From Methanomethylovorans hollandica DSM 15978 (GTDB lineage: Archaea > Halobacteriota > Methanosarcinia > Methanosarcinales > Methanosarcinaceae): DNA of 64,000 nucleotides. Below are positions 26,992 through 36,166 of this stretch, piece by piece. A program made the translations under genes and the position numbers. Under the pieces are notes generated by a model that saw only the letters and a list, made by a program, of their open reading frames with translations, was not told the origin of the DNA and made no database searches. The stretch is taken from contig NC_019972.1 in the NCBI RefSeq assembly GCF_000328665.1, forward strand, positions 186,001 to 250,000. Reading direction: 5' to 3'. Position 1 is the stretch's first letter. Each line of letters starts with the position of its first letter.

Positions 26992-28740
26992 TCAGGCATA
27001 AGCTGGAATATCTTCAAGTATTGATGTGATTTTTGTCATGCTATCGGGTTTCTCGCTCTTGAGATTAACCATAACAATATCATTTTGATGAGTAATTGTT
27101 ATTGTTGTTGAAAGCATGGTAAATGAAACATCTGTAGTCAATGATTCCTGAATATTGGTCTTGTTCTTGGTAGTTCCAAGATTTACAAACTCAGGGAATA
27201 CTTGTTTAGAAAAGACTTCTTTATCGAATTTAAATGTCTTTTCTTTTCTCTCATTATATTTTTTTAGAAGGGTTTCTATGGATTCCCTGTTGGAGAGAAT
27301 CTTTTCGTAATTTCTCATCGGTACCATTGTCGAAAGTGTATCACATATTACTTGAATATCCGGTTTTTTATCTGTTGGCATGGCAAAGGTTTGAGAGGAC
27401 TTGATCCTCTGTTCTAATAACTGGAAATCATCGTCTTTTGGTTGTGTTTCCAGTATACTCATAACATCTTCAAGATCTCTTGTACTGGTGTTTGCATATA
27501 TTCTTAGAATATCGATAAGTGTGTTCAGGTACAGCATGTTTTGTCTTGAGTACTTGAACATTTCTTCGATTATACTTGATGCAGGTTTTGCTATTGCCTG
27601 CTGATATTTACTAAGAATATCCAGGCAATGTTGTTTTTGCTGTTCTACTTTGGGTATTGCATATTCTACTATCCATGTGTGTGCATCAACATACTTGGAC
27701 ATTGTTTCTGGTTGCAATGTAATACGATGGTTCAATGCATAAGGCATTATGAACATTATATCGTCTATAGATACTGTATCTCTCTTCTCAAGCCATGCTT
27801 TGGTTTTCGAGAATTTGAGGATTGATTCAATGAACCTCTGCCCTATGGGGTATTTGACATGAGCACAAAGTCCATTATCAAAACTGCATGCCTTACAGTT
27901 TATATTTTCATTGTAGATTTCATTTGCAATGTCTCTGCGATGTTTACATGCAAAGAACAACTGAGTAATTGCTGACAACAGATAAATGTCCTCGGACTTG
28001 ATATGTACTTTTCTTATATCTTCATATATCTCTGTCATTTGCACGTATGACAGCAGAGAAGGTAATTCTGCAGCTGTCTTATCAGACGTTTTTATAGTCT
28101 GGGTAGCAATTATCGTAAACAATGAAGGAGCACACATTGGGATCTTAACATCTATTCTATCCTCCAGTGCAGGTTCCAGCCTGCGACCATCGTTCTGCAT
28201 GTGTACAGGATTCTGGTCGAATATAGTGATTGATGGATTTGGAGACCTGAATATTTTACCCTTATATTCGAGCTCTTGCTCTTGGAATAGTCGTAAGAGT
28301 GTATCCTGAAGTGATTTACTTGCTCTGTTGGCCTCATTTACGAACTTAATTGGCTGAGTTACGAAATCCATTGCTCTTGGATCAAAATCATATTCCTGCT
28401 GTGTATTTGTCAGCTGGCCAGATTTATCGTAATTATAATGTGTATTTGATGTTACTGCAGTTTCATACAGGGATTCTTCCTGTCTTTTGTCAGGATCGCA
28501 TTGAAGCAATCCTATTTTCTGGTCCTTGAAGAAAACCTTTTGGATTGCTCTTGTTGATACTCCTTTTCCTATACCCATTATTCCTTCGAGTAAAGTAATA
28601 CCGTTTTCTGTTAATGGAATCAGGCACAGCATTGTTTTGATGGATGGATCAAATATCGTAACGCTTTCCTTTGTTTTTCCATTAAATATTTCCTTGAGAC
28701 CTGCAAGGACAGTTTCATGATGAATAAATGAAGGTTCCAT
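26992..28740 (-). CDS. MoxR-like AAA+ ATPase with altered Walker B
   Basis: The 582-residue protein has a Walker A loop GIMGIGKG (about residues 53-60) and the MoxR signature FVNEANRASKSLQDTLLRLF (about 132-151) with the RLEPALEDRIDVKI sensor/arginine-finger region after it. In MoxR proteins the signature is normally hhhDEhNRA; here the Walker B Asp is Asn while the catalytic Glu stays. A Cys/His cluster (NCKACSFDNGLCAHVKYP) near residue 290 may bind metal. MoxR ATPases act as chaperones with VWA proteins, and a VWA partner lies at 39013-40629. Downstream of a PIP-box gene and upstream of nrdD. Confidence 0.75.
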   Translation of the reverse strand: MEPSFIHHETVLAGLKEIFNGKTKESVTIFDPSIKTMLCLIPLTENGITLLEGIMGIGKGVSTRAIQKVFFKDQKIGLLQCDPDKRQEESLYETAVTSNTHYNYDKSGQLTNTQQEYDFDPRAMDFVTQPIKFVNEANRASKSLQDTLLRLFQEQELEYKGKIFRSPNPSITIFDQNPVHMQNDGRRLEPALEDRIDVKIPMCAPSLFTIIATQTIKTSDKTAAELPSLLSYVQMTEIYEDIRKVHIKSEDIYLLSAITQLFFACKHRRDIANEIYNENINCKACSFDNGLCAHVKYPIGQRFIESILKFSKTKAWLEKRDTVSIDDIMFIMPYALNHRITLQPETMSKYVDAHTWIVEYAIPKVEQQKQHCLDILSKYQQAIAKPASSIIEEMFKYSRQNMLYLNTLIDILRIYANTSTRDLEDVMSILETQPKDDDFQLLEQRIKSSQTFAMPTDKKPDIQVICDTLSTMVPMRNYEKILSNRESIETLLKKYNERKEKTFKFDKEVFSKQVFPEFVNLGTTKNKTNIQESLTTDVSFTMLSTTITITHQNDIVMVNLKSEKPDSMTKITSILEDIPAYA

Positions 28741-28769
28741 TATTTTACCTCAGATAAATTATTGGGAAA

Positions 28770-30056
28770 TCATAGACAATCTAATATTGCATCTCCCAGA
28801 GATAAGTCTTCTTTCTTTTCTTGAGTTTTTATGTCCATTTTATCAGTTGTTTTTGGAGATGATCTCTTTGATGGTATGGATTTCTTACTCTTTGTTGTCC
28901 TTACTGTCTGTTTCGGCTGTTCGAGCAAGGATCTCATTAGCAGACCTTCTGAAGCGTCTAAGAGAGCATCGATTTCCGGAGTTCTGTTCTGATGCAAGGA
29001 ACGAATGTTCTCGATTTCTCTTTTAATTGCATTAATTGATTTCCCATTGATTTTTCCATCTTTGTCATGTGATTTTTTCACTGTGTTGCTTAATGATGAT
29101 ACAATCTTTTCAAGTTGAGCTTTCAAATTCTCGTTTAGCTGAGATACTATCTGTTCGGTCTTTGTTTGTATCACCTGATCTACGATTTCAGGTGATAGTT
29201 TAGATTCTCCTAGTGATGTATCAATGAAGAAAGTTAGAATTTCTATCTTGTTTTGGAGAGAATCATAGTTATTTATTGGCTGAAACTTGCTTATACCAAG
29301 TCTTGCTGCATTTGAATTGATTTTATCCTTATGTTCCCATATTGTATCAATTACATTCTTTACAGAATACTTGTTGTCCCTTCCAATACCTTCTTCTTTG
29401 ACATTTTCAAATACCTTCATTACAGCTACCAGATTATGTTCTGGAATGAATCTGATGTTGGCGAATATTTTAACACCGAGTTTATCCAATTCTCGATCTA
29501 TTGCATTTCTCAGTCTCCCTGGAAGTCCTCTTATTTCTTTTGGTAAAGCAATTGTAATTCTCTCTACGAAATCATTTTCATTTTCTCTGATGGTACCGAA
29601 AGTAGAACCACTGATAGAGTAACTTAAAAGGAGACCTGCAGGAACACTGACAATTCCCATGTTACGGGTATCTTTTATTTCTTTCATTGTGTCCAGTCTT
29701 TCAATAATTGCCTGGATAGCTTCGTCGTTTGTTTTTCCATCAATTAATTCATGGTTAGCTTTTATTGAATCGATTGCATTTTTCCTTTTGGATGGCGCAT
29801 TGTTTTCAGGTACTGGATCTTCATCTTGAATTGTTGGAGTCTCCGGTACTTCATTGGATATGTCTTCTGAATCATTGGTTTCAGTTACTGTGGTAGATTC
29901 GGCTGTAAGAGAATTCTCATTATTAATCGGATTTCCAATGATCATCTTAATGTCTGTACTAATATTGTTTTCAGGAACCAATGGCATATCCACCGTTTGG
30001 GGAAATACATTTGTTTGGTCTCCTGACTCGAAGAAATCTAAAACTAATTGTTGCAT
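28770..30056 (-). CDS. Unknown protein with N-terminal PIP box
   Basis: The 428-residue product begins MQQLVLDFFESGDQ, a good match to the PCNA-interacting peptide Q-x-x-L-x-F-F. A low-complexity acidic linker (about 15-100) leads to a folded core (about 105-260), then helical and possibly coiled-coil segments (about 280-370) and a basic Ser/Lys tail (TKSKKSIPSKRSS). No enzyme motif is seen. It lies 29 bp upstream of the MoxR-like AAA gene and should be cotranscribed with it. A clamp-tethered adaptor or AAA substrate is a reasonable guess, no more. GAGGTG precedes the ATG. Confidence 0.6.
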   Translation of the reverse strand: MQQLVLDFFESGDQTNVFPQTVDMPLVPENNISTDIKMIIGNPINNENSLTAESTTVTETNDSEDISNEVPETPTIQDEDPVPENNAPSKRKNAIDSIKANHELIDGKTNDEAIQAIIERLDTMKEIKDTRNMGIVSVPAGLLLSYSISGSTFGTIRENENDFVERITIALPKEIRGLPGRLRNAIDRELDKLGVKIFANIRFIPEHNLVAVMKVFENVKEEGIGRDNKYSVKNVIDTIWEHKDKINSNAARLGISKFQPINNYDSLQNKIEILTFFIDTSLGESKLSPEIVDQVIQTKTEQIVSQLNENLKAQLEKIVSSLSNTVKKSHDKDGKINGKSINAIKREIENIRSLHQNRTPEIDALLDASEGLLMRSLLEQPKQTVRTTKSKKSIPSKRSSPKTTDKMDIKTQEKKEDLSLGDAILDCL

Positions 30057-30083
30057 AATTACACCTCTAAATAATTCATTTTA

Positions 30084-30097
30084 TGTTTGTTTTTTTT
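30084..30097 (-). promoter_or_regulatory. A-tract + ACAAACA motif
   Basis: On the minus strand AAAAAAAACAAACA lies 28-41 nt before the start of the PIP-box gene at 30056. Confidence 0.45.
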
Positions 30098-30207
30098 GTT
30101 GGTGTATTTTAGAAGCAGGTGTTTCTAGAAGATGAAAAAAAGAAGATAAAAGAAGAATGGTCAGGATGTATTCGTGTAAAGATGCAGATATTATAGCAAA
30201 AAAAAGA

Positions 30208-30459
30208 TTAAGAAATGTATTTTTGATGGGATCTCAGAATCTTGATGTCGATAAACTCGACAATCCCAAAAAGCATCATAATAGCAGCAATTATCAATGA
30301 AAATATCCCACTCCATCCTATTAGAATATCAGATAATGTAGGGAGGGGTTCAAGTGTAGTTGCTTGTACTGTGTCAGTTATGTAATTCCACTCAATAGTT
30401 GAATAACTGAGAAGAATTATACTTATCAGAAGGTCGATGTGATATGGTTCTCTTCTCAT
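30208..30459 (-). CDS. Small two-helix membrane protein
   Basis: The 83-residue product has a first hydrophobic segment (about residues 9-25) and a second (about 46-70, LIGWSGIFSLIIAAIMMLFG) with a short loop between them. Its ATG overlaps the scpA-like stop by 4 bp (30456-30459), so it is translationally coupled to the kleisin gene. No family is recognised. The coupling is odd for a membrane protein and raises the idea of membrane-linked segregation. Confidence 0.55.
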   Translation of the reverse strand: MRREPYHIDLLISIILLSYSTIEWNYITDTVQATTLEPLPTLSDILIGWSGIFSLIIAAIMMLFGIVEFIDIKILRSHQKYIS

Positions 30460-31283
30460 GTGATCACCTGTATTTCAATTTCCTGTGGCATGCGGATATA
30501 TATTTCACCATAAAGTTCTGTTTGAGTTAAATGCACTTTCTTATCGTTAGCAAGGAACAACAATGCTAAGTATATCAGTAATGGACTTTCTGTTCCTGAA
30601 TTTATTATTTCAGATAATGTTATAAACTCATTCTCAAGAAATATTTGGTCTAATCTTTCTTTTAGTCTTTCAGAATGACCAAGTATATCTTCTTCGTGAG
30701 CAATTTCAAGAACAGAATCCGTTGTTATTAATATAGGATCATCAAATCCTGGTTTCAGGTATTCATCTGCAGGTGTGTCTGGTTCCGTTGTTTCGATTAA
30801 TAATTCATCAAGCAAGTCGTCAAGTGATATGTATACTTTCTTGCGTGATGTAGAAGGCAGAGAATACTCATGTTCGAGGTCCTGATCAATAAGTGCCTGC
30901 TGGTCTGCAGGATCAGCCGGAAGTTCAAAATCTATTTCATCGTCCAGGGAAATTGAAGACGATTTTATTCGTAGAAGTATGGATGCCTGCATTAATGTCC
31001 GGGCAGATATCCTGATATCCATTTTTTCCATGGATTTCAGCATTGAAAAGAACCAATCGGTTATGGTAATGATATCAACGTTCCATGGATCTATTTTTTC
31101 ATTCTTTGCGAGGTATAGCAATATCTCAATGGGTTCGTTCAGGATATCTTCCGGCAGGTCAATTTTTGAAGTGTCTACTTTTAACTTCTCTAGATTTAAT
31201 TTGATTTCCTGTGCGATTTCACATAGCTGCGAGGAGTTATCATCTGAGATTTCTATTGGATTTTGGGTTTCTTTGATACTCAT
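30456..31283 (-). CDS. scpA: ScpA-like segregation and condensation kleisin
   Basis: The 275-residue product has the ScpA core at about residues 48-110: EPIEILLYLAKNEKIDPWNV, ITITDWFFSMLKSM and ISARTLMQASILLRIKS. An acidic middle and a C-terminal winged-helix-like end (TLSEIINSGTESPLLIYLAL, then VHLTQTELYGEIYI) follow, as in kleisins that bridge SMC heads. ScpA works with SMC and ScpB to compact and segregate DNA. Neither SMC nor ScpB is seen here, so it may recruit the host SMC to this replicon. It is coupled by overlap to a small membrane protein gene. Confidence 0.85.
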   Translation of the reverse strand: MSIKETQNPIEISDDNSSQLCEIAQEIKLNLEKLKVDTSKIDLPEDILNEPIEILLYLAKNEKIDPWNVDIITITDWFFSMLKSMEKMDIRISARTLMQASILLRIKSSSISLDDEIDFELPADPADQQALIDQDLEHEYSLPSTSRKKVYISLDDLLDELLIETTEPDTPADEYLKPGFDDPILITTDSVLEIAHEEDILGHSERLKERLDQIFLENEFITLSEIINSGTESPLLIYLALLFLANDKKVHLTQTELYGEIYIRMPQEIEIQVIT

Positions 31284-31337
31284 TGATTTTCCTCGGGTAA
31301 TATAATAAGAAGTATTTTATAATATATAAAATTGCCA

Positions 31338-31844
31338 CTATTCAAAATACAGACATTTTCTGTCCTCAAGACATTGCTCAATTTCTTCTTCGATATTTCC
31401 TTCAAGTATGATGTTTTCATTTTTTGCTTCTCTAAGTAATATGTCTACTACATCTTGTATTGTATATTCGCCAGTTTCTATTCCTACAATGTAATTGCCT
31501 GAATTAAGCCAATCGGTTACATTCCATACATCTCTGGGATCGTAGTACTGATACACAATAATATCTCTTCCGGTGTCTGGATCAGTCACTGTCATATCTT
31601 TTCTATCTGAGAAATTCACAGGAATCTCACCGAAAGCTGATTCAAACGAACCAAATTCTCCAAGTGCATATTCGGAACTATTGTTAAGTGTTCCAAGCCA
31701 GCCTTTTTTTGTTTTTTTCTCGCTCAGAGTCCATGGAACAATGGAACTGATAGCATAGGTTATATTTTTTGGATATACAGGTGCTTTTTGTCCTACATCT
31801 ATTACTTTCATCAGATAATACTTTTTATCACTGGATTGGTTCAT
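31338..31844 (-). CDS. Unknown soluble protein
   Basis: The 168-residue product has no signal or membrane segment and no recognised domain. A central region with many aromatic and Asp residues (TDPDTGRDIIVYQYYDPRDV) is followed by an acidic helical C-terminus. An AAAGAGG ribosome site preceded by an A-tract lies just before the ATG. It is the first minus-strand gene upstream of scpA and may be cotranscribed. Confidence 0.5.
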   Translation of the reverse strand: MNQSSDKKYYLMKVIDVGQKAPVYPKNITYAISSIVPWTLSEKKTKKGWLGTLNNSSEYALGEFGSFESAFGEIPVNFSDRKDMTVTDPDTGRDIIVYQYYDPRDVWNVTDWLNSGNYIVGIETGEYTIQDVVDILLREAKNENIILEGNIEEEIEQCLEDRKCLYFE

Positions 31845-31933
31845 TTGTTCCTCTTTGTTTTTTTCAGCTGATACTTTTCTGATTGTATATGCAATTCAAG
31901 ATTATGAACTATCCTATATTTCATTGTTTATTT

Positions 31934-31978
31934 TTTGACCACACTATGTATATGCTTTTTTATATGAGTGTAGTCAAA
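31934..31978. promoter_or_regulatory. Operator-like inverted repeat before HEAT-repeat gene 2
   Basis: 12-bp arms TTTGACCACACT and AGTGTAGTCAAA (one mismatch) flank a TATA-like core (TATATGC...TATATG). The placement about 47-90 nt upstream of the ATG at 32025 suits a repressor site that covers the promoter. Confidence 0.5.
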
Positions 31979-32024
31979 GTAGACAATCATAAATTATTTG
32001 TATTTGATGTGGGTTATAATCTAC

Positions 32025-33995
32025 ATGATAGTTAATCCGGAGGAAATTCACAGACTAAGTCTGAGTGAAAATACAGACGATAAGTTTGCAGCTCTAGAAT
32101 TGCTCCGAGAACAATTTGAATTCTTAGCAGATAAGTCGTCTGCTTGGGAAGATTTACACCGGCTAGTAAATGATAAGAATCTACGAGTTAAAGTTAGTGC
32201 TACTTTTGTCCTTGGTTCTGTTTTTAAATATGCTCCTAATAAGTTAAAAGCATGGGATGATCTACATAGTCTCACCTTTAATGAATATTCAGATATTAGA
32301 GAGAATGTCACTTATGCCCTTGGTTCTGTTTTTCAGTATAGTCCATATCGTTCTGCTGCTTGGGATGATTTGCACAGGCTAACAAATGATGAATCCTTGT
32401 GTGTTAGAGAAAAAGCTGCTGATGTCTTTGGTCATGTTTATCCTTTCATTGCTGATAAGTATGAAGCTTTGGATGTTTTCCATAGACTAACAAATGATAG
32501 TAGTTGGATAATTCGACATCAAGTTGCTCGTTCCCTTGGGTTTACTTTTTCTTTTCTTCCTGAAGAATACATGCCAATTGTGTTAGCTGATTTACAGCGG
32601 CTAACAGATGATAGTAATCTGTATGTTAGACCATGTGCATATTACTCTCTAGGTAGAATTTGCATATATAAAGCATCAAAATCCAAAGATGAAGCTGATG
32701 CTCAGAAAATATTGGAGGATGCGATAAATTATTTTGATAATGCTGTTCTTGAGGGAAATTATATTGATATCGTGGTAGGCAATTATAACAATCCTGCTAA
32801 GTTTTGTCGTTTTTTTTATCGTTCCTTTGATGCTGTTCTGTTCAAAAAAGCAAGTTCAAGGAAAGAAATTGGATATTATATCACAGCTGCAAAAAATGAA
32901 ATTAGAGATTCGAAAAGTAAAACGAAGCTTCTTCAAGCTGTTGAACAATTGGCTGAAGTTCTTGAAACTGCACAAAAAGCAAAGAAGCTTGGTATTAGGC
33001 ATCAGGAATTATTTGAACATTGCTCAAGTATCTGCACTCATATTGATCGATTAATGGATGAAAATAAAAATAAAACACCTGCTATAAATGATTTGTACAA
33101 TATTGCTAGACCATCATTTAAGAAAAATATTAAAGTGCTCATTGATGAAGTTAAGGAAAAGATAGATATAGCTTGCAAAGAAGCAAAAGGAACTCCTGCC
33201 GAAGCTATTGTTTACCCAGTGAAGAAGGAAATCCAAGAATGGGAAGTTGAAGATCAAGAACTTATGGCAATGAATCTTGATCTTGTAGTTCTTTTTCTGA
33301 AAAGCAAGATTCCAAAGATTGCCGACAACACAGAAATTATTGATAAAATCGATCAGATCAAGAGTTACTTAAGAGTTGAGATTCAAATGGGGCTTCTTGC
33401 ATCTATAATTTCATTTCTCCCACACGTAAATATCCCAGAGCAAATAAATGAATTTAAAGAAGAAATGAATAATAGACTTGATAAAATCGAAGAATCTCAA
33501 CATCTGATGGGTTTATCATTAGAGAAAATAAATAAAAGATTAGACAACAATTACGACAAATTGCGTACTCTTTCTTTTGACTTCAAAAGGATTGATAAAG
33601 AAATTGAAAGTGATCATGTTGATACATTTGAAAAAGAAATTCGATCTCTCATTGCTGAAAGGGATTATGAAACATTAGAGTTTTTTGCTAAAAAACTCGT
33701 TGAAGATCGTCCATTGCTTTTTGAGGCAAACGATGAATCAGATGCAAGTGATGAAGAAAAAATCAATGGAGAAAAGAGTATATTTGAATTAAGGAGTCTA
33801 CCTCATAAAATAAAAGAAATAATGATATCTTCTACCACAGCTGTTTCTAAAGAAGTAGTTGTTTCATTAATTGCTAATTTAATAATTGAATATGTATTTC
33901 CGATATTAGGACCAGCTTCTTTTCAGGTTGTCAAGATACTAGTATCTGCAATAAAATCAAGAAAAAACTTAACAAATTCTACTAAAATGGCTTAG
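32025..33995 (+). CDS. HEAT-repeat protein with coiled-coil tail, paralogue 2
   Basis: The start was set at 32025 (MIVNPEEIHRLSLSEN) by alignment with paralogue 1 (MVVDQEEIHRLSLSKD); a longer TTG-initiated frame from 31998 is unlikely. The 656-residue product has five HEAT-like units (about residues 35-215), three fewer than paralogue 1, then the same NPAKFCRFFYRSFDAVLFKK linker and coiled-coil region. The C-terminus differs: it adds a helical segment and ends in a hydrophobic helix (EYVFPILGPASFQVVKILVS) that could insert in a membrane. It is on the plus strand with an operator-like repeat upstream. Confidence 0.75.
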   Translation: MIVNPEEIHRLSLSENTDDKFAALELLREQFEFLADKSSAWEDLHRLVNDKNLRVKVSATFVLGSVFKYAPNKLKAWDDLHSLTFNEYSDIRENVTYALGSVFQYSPYRSAAWDDLHRLTNDESLCVREKAADVFGHVYPFIADKYEALDVFHRLTNDSSWIIRHQVARSLGFTFSFLPEEYMPIVLADLQRLTDDSNLYVRPCAYYSLGRICIYKASKSKDEADAQKILEDAINYFDNAVLEGNYIDIVVGNYNNPAKFCRFFYRSFDAVLFKKASSRKEIGYYITAAKNEIRDSKSKTKLLQAVEQLAEVLETAQKAKKLGIRHQELFEHCSSICTHIDRLMDENKNKTPAINDLYNIARPSFKKNIKVLIDEVKEKIDIACKEAKGTPAEAIVYPVKKEIQEWEVEDQELMAMNLDLVVLFLKSKIPKIADNTEIIDKIDQIKSYLRVEIQMGLLASIISFLPHVNIPEQINEFKEEMNNRLDKIEESQHLMGLSLEKINKRLDNNYDKLRTLSFDFKRIDKEIESDHVDTFEKEIRSLIAERDYETLEFFAKKLVEDRPLLFEANDESDASDEEKINGEKSIFELRSLPHKIKEIMISSTTAVSKEVVVSLIANLIIEYVFPILGPASFQVVKILVSAIKSRKNLTNSTKMA

Positions 33996-34186
33996 TTGAA
34001 TTGTATTTTGAGCCAATTAATTGATGCAATACCAAGTCTTATTCACATAGCCGGTTGCGCTTTTCTTAAAGCATAACAAAAAAAGGTCTATAGGAATTTT
34101 AAAATAAAAGCAGAGAAAGAATCCTATATTAATTACTATAGATAACGTTAATATGGTAGAGCGGAGAAAATGACTATGGTGATAGT

Positions 34187-34798
34187 GTGAGATATTGGTT
34201 ACAGGCAGAGAAAGATTTGAGTTACAGAGTAAAACAGGAGATGCATTGGAAAAACATAACAGAAGAAGAAGCAAGGAAAATATTAGAGCCGGAAATCAGG
34301 ATTAGTGCTTTTTTCCTTTACAATGCCGCAAAAAATAATCCAATAGATTACTGGCTGAAAGCAAAAGAAGAATATTACAAGCAAAACGACTTTTATCCTG
34401 ATACTGAAAATTATGCTGATACTCTGCTCCCATTTATGCCCAAAATCGCAAGACAGAAATATGCACAATTAATATTCATTAGTGATAGAGCTTATTTTGA
34501 TTGGCTAAACGATTTCAATACTTCATTTGACCAAAGTGAATATGAAAAACGAATTCTGGATAAAATCGGGTATAGAGCATCAGAGATCTTAAAGAAACAA
34601 CCATATTTATCTGTAGAAGAAGCTTTTAATTGCGCTCGTGATCAGTTTTATTATGATATCCAAAATGGAGCTGCTGAAAAGAGAAAATGGGTATCCGAAA
34701 GAGCATATCAAATCGGAGAAGATAATCCAAATAATTCGAGTGAAGAAAATTGGTATATTGCAGAGCAGGAATTTGATGATCAGTTTCTATCTGATTGA
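34187..34798 (+). CDS. DUF2934-like repeat protein, start uncertain
   Basis: The 203-codon frame opens with GTG (MRYWLQAEKDLSYR). It contains three or four degenerate copies of a helix-turn motif like that of DUF2934, with the pattern A..I......YWL.AE.E: YWLQAEKDL, DYWLKAKEEYY, EAFNCARDQFYYD and ENWYIAEQEF. The first copy lacks its first half, and an ATG at 34153 (MVERRK) is in another frame, so the 5' end may be truncated or frameshifted. DUF2934 proteins have no known function. The gene converges on the zinc-site gene at 34807. Confidence 0.5.
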   Translation: MRYWLQAEKDLSYRVKQEMHWKNITEEEARKILEPEIRISAFFLYNAAKNNPIDYWLKAKEEYYKQNDFYPDTENYADTLLPFMPKIARQKYAQLIFISDRAYFDWLNDFNTSFDQSEYEKRILDKIGYRASEILKKQPYLSVEEAFNCARDQFYYDIQNGAAEKRKWVSERAYQIGEDNPNNSSEENWYIAEQEFDDQFLSD

Positions 34799-34806
34799 GA
34801 AAGAAA

Positions 34807-35550
34807 CTATCCAAAAAATGAAGATGAATTCAATATGTATTCTTCTAAGGAAATGATACTGGTATGGAATTCATCTTCTGACATTGTTATTTTTGGAAGG
34901 GTGAAAGTACCTTTGATATTATGGATATCTATGAATTGTCCTCCAGTGAAGAAAGAAGGTTCTGAATTGTTTAATGTAAGACTGTCTTCAGTAGAAGGTA
35001 CAATATCGCCTATTATATCAAAGTAAAGTTCATCATGAGTTCTTATTATTTTTTCTATCAGAAAGTTATCTGATACAAGGTTTGTACCATGTTGATTTAT
35101 GTGTGTAACCAGTTCTCTAAAAGACTTGCTGAACTCGGAATCTGGTTTGAAGTGAAGTAATGCTATAGCTATTGTAATCACTGAATGATAACAAAGATTG
35201 TGACCTGAAAATCCAGGGCATTTGTGTATCAATTCTGCAGTGTGTGAATAGTCTGCGTACTCATATTGTGTACAGTAAGAAGTATTTATTGAGGATGATG
35301 AAAAGAATATTATTTGTAAAGTTGATGCATCTGGCTTGGTATCTACAGTTATATTTAGAATATTTGATTTTGATCCGGGGAGAAGGTGATATATTGCTTT
35401 TAGCAGACTCTTGCTAGGATTTGCTTGTTTAATGGTATTCCTGTTGGAATAAGTACCTGTTTTGCCTGAAGCATCGAATGCTTGTCTTAATGCAGATGTG
35501 TCTAGCTCATCGGGATATTTATTCCACGCAAGTGTGTGTTTAAAGCTCAT
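34807..35550 (-). CDS. Unknown protein with SWIM-like Cys/His cluster, 2
   Basis: The start was set at 35550 (MSFKHTLAWNKYPDELD), which has GGAGATC just upstream; the frame opens further back at 35592. The 247-residue product carries a Cys/His cluster HKCPGFSGHNLCYHSV that resembles the C...CxH end of a SWIM zinc finger. Its neighbour at 35561 has a similar cluster (CSEYDGTHNCKH). A C-terminal beta-rich part follows. SWIM fingers bind DNA or proteins. It is the last gene of the priS-priL operon, so a role in priming or lesion handling is possible. Confidence 0.55.
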   Translation of the reverse strand: MSFKHTLAWNKYPDELDTSALRQAFDASGKTGTYSNRNTIKQANPSKSLLKAIYHLLPGSKSNILNITVDTKPDASTLQIIFFSSSSINTSYCTQYEYADYSHTAELIHKCPGFSGHNLCYHSVITIAIALLHFKPDSEFSKSFRELVTHINQHGTNLVSDNFLIEKIIRTHDELYFDIIGDIVPSTEDSLTLNNSEPSFFTGGQFIDIHNIKGTFTLPKITMSEDEFHTSIISLEEYILNSSSFFG

Positions 35551-35560
35551 TGGGATCTCC

Positions 35561-36166
35561 TTATGATAGCATGTAGTCCAGTACAACATCATCTAGATTA
35601 CTGATTTTGCCTGTATTATTTTTTGTCTGCTTTTTTTGTGGTATTATTGGTATTTTTCGAACTGGTGTATCCGTAAGGAAGATTATATCTTCTGTTATGT
35701 TTAGCATATCTTCCGGATCAGGTACAGGAGTGAATCTATTAATAGTACTGGTTTTAATCAGTTCATTAAGTTTTTCTTCAAACCTTCCTAGCATTTCATA
35801 ATATTCATTTGGATGGTTTGGAATTAAATAAGGATTCATAAATTCCTGTGCGAAACTATCAGTTCTGTTTATGTAAATTTCGTATATCAGCAAGGAAAAG
35901 TCAATGTGCTTGCAGTTATGAGTTCCATCATATTCTGAACAGGTGTGATTGACAATTATCTTTGTTTTTCCAGAGGGAGTTATATATGCTCCTATCTGAC
36001 AGATGTGCTCATCTACATAATCAATCTGAATGCATGCCGTAAATGTTCCATTTACGTTTACAAAGATTGATGATGGAGTTGTGCATATGGTTTTTATTTC
36101 TGAAATTATGTTTCGGAATTCACTTAAACGGTTATCATTTTGGGAACTGGAAGGGATGTTTGGCAT
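35561..36166 (-). CDS. Unknown protein with SWIM-like zinc motif, 1
   Basis: The 201-residue product has beta strands (IFVNVNGTFTACIQIDY) leading to HTCSEYDGTHNCKHIDF, a compact Cys...CxH pattern close to a SWIM zinc finger. The C-terminal half is a long linker ending in ISNLDDVVLDYMLS. Its ATG lies 43 nt inside the end of priL, preceded by GAGGTTT, so translation is coupled to primase. The overlap and the similar neighbour point to a small accessory pair of the primase. No enzyme activity can be assigned. Confidence 0.55.
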   Translation of the reverse strand: MPNIPSSSQNDNRLSEFRNIISEIKTICTTPSSIFVNVNGTFTACIQIDYVDEHICQIGAYITPSGKTKIIVNHTCSEYDGTHNCKHIDFSLLIYEIYINRTDSFAQEFMNPYLIPNHPNEYYEMLGRFEEKLNELIKTSTINRFTPVPDPEDMLNITEDIIFLTDTPVRKIPIIPQKKQTKNNTGKISNLDDVVLDYMLS

